From contig NW_023998414.1 in NCBI RefSeq assembly GCF_014805625.2, positions 14,758,554-14,822,553 of the forward strand: a stretch of 64,000 nucleotides of DNA, written 5' to 3'. Positions 37,500 through 50,639 of this stretch are shown here, one piece after another; position 1 is the stretch's first letter, and the number at the start of each line of letters is the position of its first letter. Source of the DNA: Glossina fuscipes (taxonomy: Eukaryota > Arthropoda > Insecta > Diptera > Glossinidae). The translations under genes and the position numbers were made by a program. A model generated the notes under the pieces. The model was not told the DNA's origin. It saw only the letters and a program-made list of their open reading frames with translations, and made no database searches.

Positions 37500-39850
37500 C
37501 AATGAATATAAGACATGAATGAGCCGAATAGAAGGTGTGAACACTTTCTGCTTTGATATATGTCACCACATTTAACCAGCTGACTACATATGACGAACAT
37601 ATACATCGTAATGCGCCCATCCGTCCTTCTCGGATATAACACGCAGTCTATGTTTGACTAAAGTGGCAATCTCTCTGCCCTGAATTTATGGGTCTGCCAT
37701 TTCTAGCGTTCAAATTTGTCAACTTTTCTTTTTTCCCCTACGGACGGCAAAAGTTTAGGCGAACTACGCAATCGCAGCAGACTAAAGTCTGAAGTTCGTG
37801 TTGGTCGCACCCTTAGGTCAATTTAGGTTATCTTTATGTAGTGTTAGCTTTTCTTTTATATATCAGTAGTTAAATAGAGCACGCTTAGCGTTTGCTGACT
37901 TCCCTATGTGAGTTGAGCACCAAACTGAAAAGTATGAGAGTTATCACATCCGCAGTAAGTCTTATTTCTCTCTAGATCGCCTCTAGGTACCCGAATAACA
38001 TCGCTGAACAGTCAGAAAATATCCGTAGTCATCGGAAGAGAAAAGCGCGTAGAGAAGCCTGGCTAGAAATAATCGAATAATAGGTAGCCCATTTTGACTA
38101 ACTGACCACAATGTTCGAATTCCTCACCAGATTCGCGCATAAAACTCGTACATAATTTCTGATGTAAAGAGAAAAACATAGGCCAATAGGCCAAGGATGG
38201 ACATGTGATGTCACATTGTGACTTAAACTGACTATAGGATTTGTATTTTCGATATTGGCGACGACTGAGCAGCTCTAAAAAATGTAAACATAATTACATT
38301 AGAATCCCAACTAGAAGAAGTAAGTCAGAAATTTCACAAAAAAAGGGCAATAAAATTTGGAACACTTAATAAAAAAAAAAGTAGTCAAGTTCTTTAAAAT
38401 TCTGTAGTCGTAATCAAACGCTTGAGATAAGTTGCAAACAGTTGTCCGCTATAATTTATGAATGCCTGGAACAACTGTTGAGGTCTATTCCCCGACCAAC
38501 GTATCATAAAATTGTCCTGATGTTCGCCCATGATGTACGTAGCCATCATTATTGCCTTTAGTAAAAAATAGGCTACCTTCACACCTGATTCGAAACCCAT
38601 CCAAGGTAATTGATAACTGAACGATATCGAAAGAATAACAAACGGATGAGAAGAACTAAACAAAAACATAGAAGACAAATAATAAAATAAATAATACTTG
38701 ATGTTATAAAAAATTTACCTCCAAGTGTACGCATCCTATGGGCGAAAAGTTACGGCGTACAAAGATTGTTATAAAAAATGTTAACGAATTTACTCAAGTG
38801 CAGAATAAAAATCAGTAAAACTTAACTTCCAAACTACCGAATGGGGATGAAACATTTTTGGGGCCGATTTTGGCGGAGTTAATAAAGCCATTTAGTAATG
38901 AGACTAAGTTTTTCTGGTAGCCATTACCGGCATTTTCCAAGATTTCTCTAAAGTCGTGAGTTACGTACTACCTCTGAAAGGTATTATAACTCGATTTGGC
39001 CATTGCATTCTCTCAGTGTTTAAACTGCGACTGTGTCTATGGGAGCTAGTAGCAACAACTTAGTCTCTCTTCTTCAGTTTTGTGGACGTAATTTAAGCCT
39101 TAGTTTTGTTTTATGTGCGCTGGCTTTCTAATGTTTTTTTCAATTCAATCATTTTTTTTTTTTTATTTCGCGGTAAAGCGTAACTTAGCAAAGACATTTT
39201 TAGCGAAGCTACAATGCCGACTACCTTCATTTCGATGAAATTTTTATCCTTGTAAGTATCAACTGAAATTTCTTATGGCTTTGCTATGCCGGTACACATT
39301 AAAATTTAAATCAAATATTTAATGTGAACGCAACGTCTAATCATGAAAATAATCGCGTGAAATTTACATGAAAAAAGTGAAGCATGTCTAAATGTCTAAA
39401 ACACAATCGTAAGATGACTCATTTTTGTAGTAAAGCGAAAGACTATATAAAGATTAGTTATCAAAAAATTTACTATCAAAACCAACCTTTGTTACCAATA
39501 AACAATATGATGGTAAACAATAAGGTATCAAATTTGTAGATATTGTTGCGAAAGTCATATAATTGAGAAAACGTGAAAGTTACTCGACTTTCTAGTACCA
39601 AAACCAAGTTCTTAGAATGAAGAAAACAAATACAGATTTCGGATGCTTCTCTTGCCGAAGTCATACAATAAAATAGCTTACGCAGGTGATGATTACCGAA
39701 AAGACTAACAGAAATTCTTGGAAGAACGAACTGATACGAAATTTAATAATAGTTCCCCTAAAGTTTGAAATATTAACCTTAATAAGTGAAAGCATTATAG
39801 TATGACAAATTTTAAATACCCTACACACCTTTCCTTAATACAGTTATTTA
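37500..39850. other. Mostly non-coding DNA, weak exon signal on minus strand
   Basis: Base composition is more even than in the first half of the window. Apart from the possible exon at 38.39-38.66 kb, no gene is supportable. Confidence 0.4.
38394..38661 (-). CDS. Possible terminal exon, unknown protein
   Basis: On the minus strand a pyrimidine-rich stretch ending in TTTGTTTAG (about 38662-38670) precedes an open frame that runs to TAA at 38394. It contains the segments LPWMGFESGVKVAYFLLK and GEHQDNFMIRWSGNRPQQ, of normal composition. About 55 bp further upstream ACTTGGAG|GTAAAT would serve as a donor, but the implied intron would be very short. No homologous family is recognised, and no preceding exon could be identified with confidence. 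It may be a genuine exon, an old gene fragment or chance. Confidence 0.2.
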
Positions 39851-39859
39851 TATAACGAC

Positions 39860-40110
39860 ATTCCAAAATAAGATGTTCTATGGTAATTGATCAAAAAATT
39901 GGTCCAATCCGAACCATCTTTGATGGCGTTCGTTCTTGGATCAAAACACGCCGATGCATCACATTTCATCAAAATATATCAAACATTGCTAACTACAGGT
40001 TGAACAAACGAAATCAAATCAAATCGGATGGACGGGCAGCGAAACTTAAATCGATTCAGAAATTGATTATGTCCTATTGGATGTTGCATACACCCGCGTG
40101 AACTTAATAA
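39860..40110 (-). repeat. Decayed GTCCGTC-type interspersed repeat, copy 6 (inverted)
   Basis: On the minus strand it reads 'aatcaatttctgaatcgattt', GCTGCCCGTCCATCCG, 'tgttcaacctgtagttagcaa', 'tttgatatattttgatgaaat'. This parallels copies 5 and 7 block by block. The end with 'gaagcgaagtgat' is missing, so the copy is truncated at its low-coordinate side. Confidence 0.5.
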
Positions 40111-40491
40111 ATCCTTGTACCACAAACGTTGTAATGTACAAATATCTCGATTGACTGGTACAAACTTAACAGCTGCAAGATTCGAATAAAACATGGAATC
40201 GCAAGGAAGGCATTTTACGTAACCATGCGTATATGTGCGTAATATATATACATATAGATGGAGGCTATATTCATTTCCCCAGAATGTTTGCAACCCAAAC
40301 CCAAAAGGAAACCTCAAAGACCCAGTAAATAGAATATCTAACCTATAATTGAATATAATCTTGATCATCACTACATTCTGAATTGATTAAGCTATTGGTC
40401 AGAGCACACGCCCGCCATGACGTGTAAACTGCCTTACATAATATTCTTACTTTAATAAATACTTAGCCGCAGCCATGGGCTCATGTAATTT

Positions 40492-41010
40492 TTATTTAAA
40501 AATGATTTCATGGGAATGAGCGAAGGCCAGGTTTTCAACATAGCCCCAAATTAAAAAGTCAAATAGAGTTATATCACATGATCTTAGTGGCAAGCTTACA
40601 TACGCATTTTTGAAGTACTCGGGATCAATGCAGTTTCCTTCGAGCAAATTAATTTTATAACGGAAACCTATAGCAGATTGCACCATTATCGTCCAAATAC
40701 AAATCATCTAATCTTTCCAATGGAAAATCAGTTATCATGTTTCTCTAGCGTTCCCCATTGAAAAAGTAACTGCAATGTCATTTTTCATATTCGAAACCGA
40801 CCTTTTCGGCCCACAAATCGCGCCAAAAATCTAATTTTTGGACATAGAAAAGCCCTTTAGGAATACACATCTGAGTTATCCTCAACCATCAAAGAGGTGA
40901 AAATCCCTATTTTCGAAATCACTTAACGTAACGTAAGCTTCATCCGACATGAACGGAACGTATCGTTAATAAATTTTAACAACTTCTCTACATTGTAGAA
41001 TTGTGCATTC
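40492..41010 (-). mobile_element. Mariner-superfamily transposase relic (catalytic domain)
   Basis: Minus-strand translation, hopping frames, gives the catalytic part of a Tc1/mariner-superfamily transposase. In order it reads MSDEAYVTLS (first catalytic Asp in SDEA), DFENRDFHL, then FFNGERYRET, then DDNGAICY (second Asp region, usual form QDGATCHT), and LPLRSCDITLFDFLIWGY followed by VENLAF. The last is the 'PPRSCDLTPLDFFLWGYVK' type of signature. Several stops and frameshifts separate the pieces, so it is dead. The signature differs from the mariners at 50.6 and 60.3 kb, so this is a separate lineage. The N-terminal DNA-binding part and inverted repeats were not found. Confidence 0.7.
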
Positions 41011-41859
41011 ATCATATTCCGCAAATAATGGCAAGGTCCAAAATATAGATATAGAAAAACAATTTGATCCAATTCGGAATCAGAAATCTGCTTTACTTAC
41101 GTTTACTTTCGGAATCACAAAAAAAATGGATTACACTATATATGGTGGGGAATATTTGTTTGTGAGCTAATGCAAAAATCTAGTTATTTTGTATGTCATA
41201 TACATGTCGTGCATAGATTGATTACATATTATAAATATTTCATATCATAATTTTACAAAATTTATTATATTTGCGCAAATAAAGATCATATCCAAGTTTT
41301 TTTATGTATAGCGCTTGACAGACTTTATAGGAAAGCAGCGCATTAACACAAGGAACACAGAAGAAAATTATATTCGCCTTGGCGCAAATTTTTCATATTA
41401 TATAAAATTCATGAAAATTGTTAAGTATTTCGTTTACAGTTAGTCTTTCGGGACTACTTTTATACTTGAGTGTTTAGATCGGTCTACGAAATATTCCATG
41501 AGATCCCTCCTCACGTGTTCTCTGTTCAATCTATGCGTTCAATTTCGATTTATTATTTTTGCGTCTTTGGTGATTGGACAGACATTCATAGCTGAATTGA
41601 AGCAAATTGACCTTTTAGAGTTTATCGACATGAACGCATAAGTCAATTTTTTAAGATGTATGAGTTGATCGGTTCCATTCTTTTGAAGCACTTATTTTTC
41701 AAAAGGAAAGGAGAAGCTTAAAGATTATATTAAATCTGAGCCTACTCATGACTGACCTCAAGGCAGTTCGCAATTGAAAACGCCTAGAACTATTAAAACG
41801 GTTCGTTCTACTACGTCTAGGTTTTTAAGGTCGTAATCGTGTCATCAACGGATAGCCGA

Positions 41860-42005
41860 ACATTCCGGACACACGGACATCACAAATCGACAAAAGATGG
41901 AAACAATCTAGACAAGTAGATATTTTATGCAGGCAGGCAGGCAGGCAGGCAGGCATTTCAGACAGACGGCCACAGAGACACCTTTGAGAGACAGACGGAC
42001 GTTTG
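41860..42005 (-). repeat. Inverted GTCCGTC cluster with (CAGG)n run
   Basis: The minus strand reads GTCCGTCTGTCTCTC, then GCCGTCTGTCTG, then a (CCTG)n run (plus-strand (GCAG)n at 41929-41954), then GTCCGTGTGTCCGG. These pyrimidine-rich modules are of the same type as the cores of the interspersed repeats elsewhere in the window, here expanded in place. Confidence 0.6.
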
Positions 42006-44627
42006 AAAAAAAACAGACTTACATAACATTTAGATATATATTTTAGATAGATAAATATTCCACACATTATCCGTTTCTTTATTCGTTGGGTTATATACTG
42101 GTCTTCGTATAATAAATATTCAAGACTATAAAAGGCAATGCAGATCATTGAAATATTGCATACATTGCACATTGCATCGAAGGAAATTTAAATTGAGATA
42201 TGATGCCCCTATGTATTCATATCCCGTAAACGTTATGAACAACAAACGACAAAATTGAACGATTTACATTTCATATTGAGCTCAAGCGGTGGGCATCCGT
42301 AGTTCGAATTGCAGCGAATAAGTCCTTTAGAATGATGTGTCATCGCGAAAGAACTTTTAATTAATGGCATGGCTAAAAAAACGTCCTTGACAAAAATGTC
42401 AGTTATCTTTAAAGAAAAGTAAATCTATATTTATTTTTTTTATTTTGAGATTACAAGTATTATATAAAAATAATAAACGTGTGTTTGGGAAGAAAGCAGT
42501 AATGATAAATACACGCTATACATATGATAGCTAAAAACACAACAATAAAACTTGTGTTCTCTGCTAATAATTGTAAATATACGACTATAACAATAAAGAA
42601 GTGACTAATTTTATTTTATTATATTTACTTGGACATTCCAGTCCCATATAATGTCGTATTTTAACTCACTTTCCATGTACTTGACATGTTAACTTTGTTT
42701 ACGTTAGCTATAGATAGCTGCTGTTCTTCAGTACTTCGAGGAAAAGATCCAAGTCAATAATACTTATATATAGGGTATACGATCACTACCCTACTTTTAA
42801 CACCTTTAACACTTCCCCGTTAAATCTCACTTAACACTCAGTTAGTGAAAAGATTTAGTGCTTGTCGACAACAGAATTACATTTGCCTTAGAATCGACCC
42901 TGGATGTCGGTGTTTATACCCTAGTGAGTTAGGCTTCTATCTATCTCATTTCTGTACTATCGAATTCGAGCCGATATTCAATATTTCAAGAAAATAAATG
43001 AAGAATTGTACTTGGTGAAGTGCTGTAGAATATTTAAAGGTCGACTTTGCTCGATAATAATGTTCTTACCCAATTTAATCCAATCGGAACAATTCTGCCC
43101 CGAGATGGTATAAAATCGTTTTCATTAAGTTTTCTACAAAATTTTTCCCTAATGTCTGTCAATGGCTGCAGTTTATTGACAACAATGCTGTTAAGCCTTT
43201 TCGGTTTGTATATAATTTATTTTTTAACTAATAAAAATTATATTTCTTTCCGAGAGTATATTTTTGCCAAGTTTCGGCTTTCTGCCTGAATTGTTAGGAC
43301 TTTGCCATTGGCAACAGCAAACAGTCGCACATTTTAAAAAACATCTTAGACTATAGTCAAGAACATGCATGTGCTACCTCTTTTTACGAGGGGAATAACA
43401 ATGCAAGTTTAAATTCATTTTGCATAAGCTGTTATGAAAATGGTTTGGAAGAGCGATTACTTATCTCATGCGTTTTGCGGAAAGCAACAAACTTTCCGAA
43501 TTAACATTAGTAGTTATATGACCGCATTTAATTTCCTATCGGTAATTCTCTCGCTTCGAAATGACAAGCGAATACATATACGAAAGTAAAAACCCATACT
43601 TTTGTTAACCTTATAAGTAATGAGGATCCCTTCGTCAAGCGCTTGCTCTTTTCATTTGTGGAAATAATTTTTCGATTACTTTTCCTTCCAGATTGAAAGG
43701 AGCCGACACTATATAAGGATTGAAAAATATTACTACTGGAGCATTAATTTATATCATAAGCCAGATTGTAAAGATAAAGAACAAGATTCAATTACTCTTC
43801 ATCACTGCCTATCTAGCATTGTCTCTGCCTACGTGTTGCTATTAAGTCTACCGTTTATGTGAGAATAGAAAGATTTTTTTAAATTCAATTTTTATCGTCT
43901 TCATAACTCCTTTGTTATGAAATCAGATCGTACCTGTTAGCAAAGGTGATGATAATTACTTTTGTACAATCATCATTGAAGGATAAGCTTTCCGTATTTA
44001 ATCTGTAACGTCCAGGAGTAAGCTTAAGGAATCCAAACAGATATAAAGTGCTCGCTATCTACATATATGTATTAGTAAAACGTTAGGTGAAACGAGCATT
44101 ACCAAGTTAACCATTTTCACATAGTTGTCGAGAAGTTGAAACGGAGATGTGTTCGCCATCAATTTATTATTAATTCAATCATTATTCGTCAACATTATAA
44201 ATTAATGATTGCAATAAGAAGTTGATCGTCTACGCGCAAATTTCCTGCTTCTTTCTAATAATAAGGTACATTTTAATGCTGCAACGCTGCTAAAGTAAGG
44301 CCCGTGCACTCCAAATTAAATGGTAAATAAAATGAGGATTGATAATGTTTGCCTTAGGCAAGGAAATCAACTTTCATAATGCTTAAGCAGATCTTACATA
44401 TGTTTTTCTTCTTTATTTATTTATTTATTTTTTATTTTTTTTGGCTTACTTTTAGACATGATTCACTTCAGGTAATGTTTAATAAAATTGTGTCCTTAAA
44501 ATTTCAATTTCAATATTTATGTCGAAAGTGTTGCTTGTGGTTTACTTATCTTTTTCTTTTAAATAAAATTTCATTTCCTTATCATAATGCAGATCAAGAA
44601 GAAAAATAAAAACAAACAAAATCTTTT

Positions 44628-44631
<4 letters not shown>

Positions 44632-44660
<29 letters not shown>
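44632..44660. repeat. (CA)n microsatellite
   Basis: About fourteen CA units. Confidence 0.95.
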
Positions 44661-44662
<2 letters not shown>

Positions 44663-46181
44663 CAAAAGCAACCAACGATTCCGAAAAGAAATCTGTAATA
44701 TTAAATCAATTTAAACAAACCGCAGGAAAAATAATAACAACAACGTATAAATTATGTTCGTTTACATGCAGTATTTAAGAGAATAAGTGTGTGCAAGTTT
44801 ACATGTGTTCAGACAACGGCTATAAATGCACATTTTCAGATTTCTTTCGCCCTAACAAAGTTGAGATATATTAAAATATTTTCAAAACAAGAAAAAACAC
44901 AAAAAAAAAAAAAAAACGAGAAAAGAATTAACCCTACAATCGGCCACAAACAAATATTGAAGTTTTTTTTTCAAGTTTACAAACGTTGTAAAATTCGAAT
45001 CGACAAAAATTCGGATTTTTATTAGGAAATCATTATCGGTTATAAGTTTCGGTTTTTGCCTTATCTATTGACTCAAAGATTTCGTTATACCCAAAGCAGA
45101 GCCATTTGGTTTTCATTTCTATTCACAAGAATTTGCACAGATCATACATGCGGCTGCGGCTGTAATGAATAACACTTTCCATTTTCAACGAACGAGAGTT
45201 CATCCTTCTCCGCTAAGGAGGTTTTTGTTTTGATCGAAATTGGGGGAAAAGAAGACAATCGAGTTCGTATAGACGTAATAAAATTTCTTACCGAAATAAC
45301 TTATATAGAATGACAAAAATATAAAAATTTTCAAAGAAATGATTCAAAAAATCAATGGAGAGAACTTTAGAAGAAGCAAAGGGCGAGTAGTAGAATTCAT
45401 ATATATACATACATAAATATATAGATATACAAATTTGATAAATTTTCCATTCCTAAAGATATAATCTGATTGCAAGCCCTTTATAAAATCAAAGCGCACT
45501 AAAAATTCAACGAACCCATTAAAAAACAAGTATTTATATTTAAACAGAGTTTTCTAAACTTTCTCATAAGGCAGCCAAAGAGCCATGAACTAAAGGTGTT
45601 CGCACATATATCATCATCATCAGCTAAATATGCTAGGTTTATCGTTACATTTGCAATGCCCAAAAGTATGCCCAAATAGATTTATCGAGTATAAGTATGC
45701 ATACTGTGGATATCATTTTCGATTTCCGAAAAATCTTTAAGAAATTACCTAAGAAACAAGTGGAAGTACATAAATATACATAAGGTTCTTTTTACATTTT
45801 CTTTTTTTAACAACTAGATTAAATTAAAAAGAGAAAGGCAAAAAAAGGCCCGAAGAATCTCTTGTAATAACCTAACCCTTCCTTCAGATATAAGCCTATA
45901 AGCGTTTTAGGTATATGAATCGAAATTAAATCCAGAAATAAATGCTTTTTTCACTTTTGGAATCACTGTCCTAGATCTTTCTATACATAAAATAATAATA
46001 ATGGCGGCTGGGTCTTTGGCAGGCCATTTACACATAAAATAATACAGACGCATATACACATTACGGTAGCACCAGTTTAAATGAGTAAAAACTTATGTTA
46101 ATATACATGTATGCGTGTGTTTGTGTATAACTATTAACGTAAAATGTACCGACCTGAACACTGCATGGAATTTATTTTCAG

Positions 46182-46183
<2 letters not shown>

Positions 46184-46205
<22 letters not shown>
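46184..46205. repeat. poly(T) tract
   Basis: Twenty-two T in a row, about 150 bp before an A tract of 28 (46353-46380). The two are in inverted orientation and could pair into a hairpin. Confidence 0.85.
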
Positions 46206-46212
<7 letters not shown>

Positions 46213-46352
46213 TCTTTTAACAAAAGTTAAGGCAAAAAATATTTGAAATTCCTGTACGTTGAAATATGTTGACGAGGAGAAAAATACTTAACTCTATGTG
46301 TAGAGGAGCGCTTTAACAACGACACCAACAGCAACAATTGTGTCGCGAATCC

Positions 46353-46380
<28 letters not shown>
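46353..46380. repeat. poly(A) tract, 28 bp
   Basis: Homopolymer; produces spurious poly-Phe frames on the minus strand. Confidence 0.9.
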
Positions 46381-46384
<4 letters not shown>

Positions 46385-46862
46385 CAACCATGAGAAGTAG
46401 TGGCTAAGAAAACACAAATCCCCCGAAACGACATGTCGGAGACAAAATTGAAACAGCTGAAGTTTAAATGCACACACATACATGCATATATGCATACATA
46501 CATAGATACATACACGCATGCGAAAGAACATAAAAAAGAGACTACGAGCAGCAGAAATTATTTCAAGATAATAGCGCAAAAACCCGAAACAGACAAGAAG
46601 ACGGAACACTTTGTGTCGCCAAAATATTTAAATTGCTATAGAGCCCTTAAATGTACGGTTGACAAGAAACAGCGAAATCTGCAAGCGGATCAAACCATAG
46701 GGAGTGAAGCATAGGAAGGCATTCGAGAGAAAAAAAGAAGAGATCTTTGTCCTGCTTTGGCGAGATCAAAATAGCAACCCTTTCTTTTTTCTTTTTTTCG
46801 TTCTGCTTATGGATTAGTAACTTACACTATGTATAAATACATATCTACATGCATACATGGAC

Positions 46863-46888
46863 ATATATATATATATATATATATATAG
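46863..46888. repeat. (TA)n microsatellite
   Basis: Thirteen TA units. Confidence 0.95.
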
Positions 46889-47330
46889 ATATGTACACTT
46901 ATAGAATGAAGTTCAATAGCTTTAATTTTGCTTGTTTTTTATTTTTTTCAGAAACTAAAACGAAAATAAAAGAAGAAGAAAAAAAAATTTTAAGAAGTGC
47001 AAAAGTATGGAAGGGTTTAACAGAAGATCTCTGATTTTATTTTTTTTGTTTTTTTTTTTTGGGAATCTCATGCACAGATTTTAAAAAATTTAGTTCGGTT
47101 ATTTTTTCTCAATTCAATTTTTTTTACATAAATTGATAAATGACAAGCGTGGGATAACTTTAGTGAATTCAACAACAAACATGAACATGATTTGTGTATG
47201 ATTTGTTTGCTAAGTTTTCGTTCGGCACAGCTGAGTTTTTATTTGTATCGTTTCTTGTTTTTATTTTTTTGGTTTTTTGTTTTTTTTTTTTTTCATTTCA
47301 AAACCCATTGAACCGTAAATTCGAAATACA

Positions 47331-47355
47331 AAAAAAAAAAAAAAAAAAAAAAAAA
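47331..47355. repeat. poly(A) tract, 25 bp
   Basis: Preceded about 40 bp upstream by a T tract (47281-47293), again an inverted A/T pair. Confidence 0.9.
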
Positions 47356-50352
47356 GAAAAGAAAACGACGGCCTTCTTTGGCTTTTATTATTGTTTAGCG
47401 TATTAAGAACGCAACTTTTGAAGTTTCACGAATCAGTTTCATCTAACAGAATTTCAATGATACTAACGATTGTAAGCGTGAAGAGGCACAAAAGCAATCA
47501 ATTTATTGAAGATCAATTTATTGTTTGAATGAATTGTTTTCCTTCTTCGCGTTCCTTCAAAAATTAATTATGAAAAATATTTTGCATAACTTGCAGAAGG
47601 AATGCAGAATTTTTCGATTCTTTTATGCGAACATATAGCAATAACAATAACAATTAACAAATTACCTTAAGCAAAGGAAGCCAAAACGGGCCCTTTTGAA
47701 AAGGTCGCAAAGCGTCATCTATCAAATAAGAAAAATACTTTATGCTTTACATAAGTGCGTACATAAGCTCTAAGTTAACTCAACGACATAAATTCTATAG
47801 CTGCAAGTTAATGCGTAGTGAAAGAACTTTTTCGTGAAAATGCGGCCTTATTATAAAAACAATAAAAAAAAAAACAAAAAAAAAAAATTGTCAAAGTTAA
47901 TTACCGAAAACATTATGCATTGCTGGTTTTCGTTTTCGTTTTCTTCTTTTTTTTTTTTTTTTTTTGGTTGTTCTAACTTTTTGACAGCATTTTTATTATC
48001 GTGCTGTAAAAGTATCGTAAAAGTTTTTCATCTTTTACTCGCTAAAAGAAAAACATTACATTAACAAGCAGAAAAGGTAATGTCGAACACCGTCTGTGAC
48101 GCTCGAAACGCCAGTCGAGTGATTCTAACGTGTTCTCGACAGGCAATATGATACGCATCCAGAAGTTGTTGAGGTCCATTCATAGGTCATCCAATACCGT
48201 TGCTTCTGGATGCATTCCCAATTCAATTTTAACGCTTTCCTCTATTCCAAAACCTATTCTAAAAACTTCGATGCAACAACTCATTTGCTTCTGTTTGCCG
48301 ACGGATTAAAATCAAAGATAGTCACCGTTCGGATTCGAGCGGTTTTTTGAACTCGTCCTTTTAATTCGAGTGCTAATTTCGTTTTCCAAAACCAATGTCC
48401 CTTTCGCGTAAAGAAGATAATATGTATTATAGGGTATAACCTAAAAATAATGCCTATAATGAGAAAGTCACACTGTTAACAAATGGAGTGTACTCCCAGT
48501 TACGACGCACTCCTATGCAAATTTATGTAAATTAAATTCTTTGTAAGAAATAAATTATAAGGTTATTGCGTGGCAAGACAGGCTGTTAACCATCCTACAC
48601 CAATTCGCCGAATGCAATTCTTCACTTATCTGCGTTCTAAAATATCGACAAGTATATATGTCGTTACAAATTTTTCAAGGTTTAATTTTCATGACGTTCG
48701 GAGGAGAATTAGGAACGGTAGAGCCATCGAATCCAAAAATTACCAAAATAATTATAATTTTTAAATGTTGGATCGATCCCGTCCAAAATTTCGACATTCA
48801 ATTCGATATAAAAGATCCGGCCACGACCGAATATAATTTTCTTACTTGTTACATTTTTTTACTCTCACTTGGCAGTGACGTGGACAACATCAATTCATAA
48901 CATTAGTTTTCAGCTATTCATTCATGACAAAGTATTGAGGCTCTGAATAAATTCTCACTGTTTATAAGGAATAATTAATAAAATCGTGAATTTCCTATTT
49001 GCATTCATGCGTAATAGTAGGAGTCATCCTCGAAAGTGTAGAGGATGTAGGTTTTTGAATCCTTTGAATAGTTCGAGCTCTGCATCAAAAAAGCATCACT
49101 TGCGAATAATGTGAATTTTCCTGCTTAACATAAAGGACAATGGATGCATTACAGTATTCAAACTCGAAAATAACTGTAATACAAGCTAGGTGAACCATTG
49201 GTTCATCCCAATCGAATGAAACTGTTTGTAGGAAACGCAACCAATAACAACGAATGCAATTGGAATAAAAGGCGAGCGCAATATGCAATATCATAATTCT
49301 TGACACGTGTTCTTGGGCCAAGGACACATTCCAAATAAACGCATTTTAGAAACCCGAGTATACACGTATACTTCACGCTTTTCGATTTATCTTTGTAGTC
49401 CGAAATTTCTGCAAATCGCTGCGGATCTCACTTAATCACTTCATAGTTCAGAACATAGACAGCATATTGTCTAGTTAATTAATTAATTACCTTTGAACTG
49501 ATAAAACAATGGCGACCGGCGAGAAATTAATAGTTTCAGTTCGGGATCAAATGGTTTAAAGAAGCTGGCAAGAGAAAGACCACACCCTTGGGAAGACGAA
49601 AACTATTCCTTATCAAGACATGCATGTGCCAGCGCTAGTGAGATTTACTTGTAACTTGTAACTACGTTACAGAACTTTGTCTTGGAAATTCTGGAGAATC
49701 TGTAAGCTTGTATTAAAATACTACTTCAAAGGCCTGCACGCAATGCACTGCATTTTTTGCGGAACGAAGAAACTTTAAAAAATTATTTAAACGATGGAAT
49801 AAATAAATGGAAGAACCCTTTGTAGCATGCATTGAGTTTAAGGAAAAACAGATTTTTGGAATCAATAAACTCACATTGCTCCATTTGAGGAATTTTCCAA
49901 GTAGCAGAATACATTTATTAATGATAATAAAATGAATTCAATCGAAGTTAAATTTAAAGGTGTGCGTGAAGAATTTTTAAATTCAATTAAAGAATTTGTC
50001 CCCATCATCTGTCCCTCTTATTAAGTATTAATTTATTACCTGCCGAACTACTTAAACTTATTGCGAATAGCAACACCAACAATAACAAAACATAATAACA
50101 ACAACAATAATGAGTTAACATGAATAAATTGCAGCTGTTCGAGCAAAATAAATAGTTGGTGAATGAAAAAGCTTACAGGGCCCGGCGGTCCACCCTGCAA
50201 TAATAGTCGACATAACGCCTATATGTACATATGATTAAAACAAAAAACAAAAAAGAAACATTTACGCTAAGTGAACTTTGAATATGTATCTGCACAAACG
50301 AAACCGTCTTATATCAAATATCAGCTATAGCTTCATCGACTTGTATATATGT

Positions 50353-50356
<4 letters not shown>

Positions 50357-50384
<28 letters not shown>
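50357..50384. repeat. (TA)n microsatellite
   Basis: Fourteen TA units, after a TATACATA lead-in. Confidence 0.95.
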
Positions 50385-50387
<3 letters not shown>

Positions 50388-50639
50388 ATTTTACAAATTG
50401 CATATTATCGAAAAATATCTTCGTACCGTCGAAAAAAGAATGCGATTGTAATTGAAACCATCCATCTCATCGAACTCATCAAAGATGGTCTGGAGCAATG
50501 TTGTGTTGATTTTGTATTGATCTGGAACACCCGTGCATCAGAAAGATAAACTTTCACATCTAGTTTCGAAGCTTATGGTGACTAATTAAGCGAATTCATT
50601 GATAATCCATGAAAGGGGAATTAAACGCATATAACCCAT

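Larger units (their letters stand above)
41011..50620. other. AT-rich non-coding DNA, no gene seen
   Basis: About 9.6 kb with microsatellites and homopolymers but no gene. At 42.75-42.92 kb 'tatagggtatacgatcactaccct' and 'tttataccctagtgag' resemble the ends of GTCCGTC-type repeats. At 48.08-48.86 kb the sequence is less AT-rich and has short open frames with no recognisable product. Confidence 0.5.

Noticed and set aside
42278..42330. tRNA-like box A (TGAGCTCAAGCGG) and box B (GTAGTTCGAATTG)
   Set aside because: The boxes are too close together for a tRNA or SINE head and no stems can be formed.
46400..46714. 104-codon plus-strand frame
   Set aside because: It spans a CATA microsatellite (His-Thr-Tyr run), shows no domain, and lies next to an A tract; composition fits chance.
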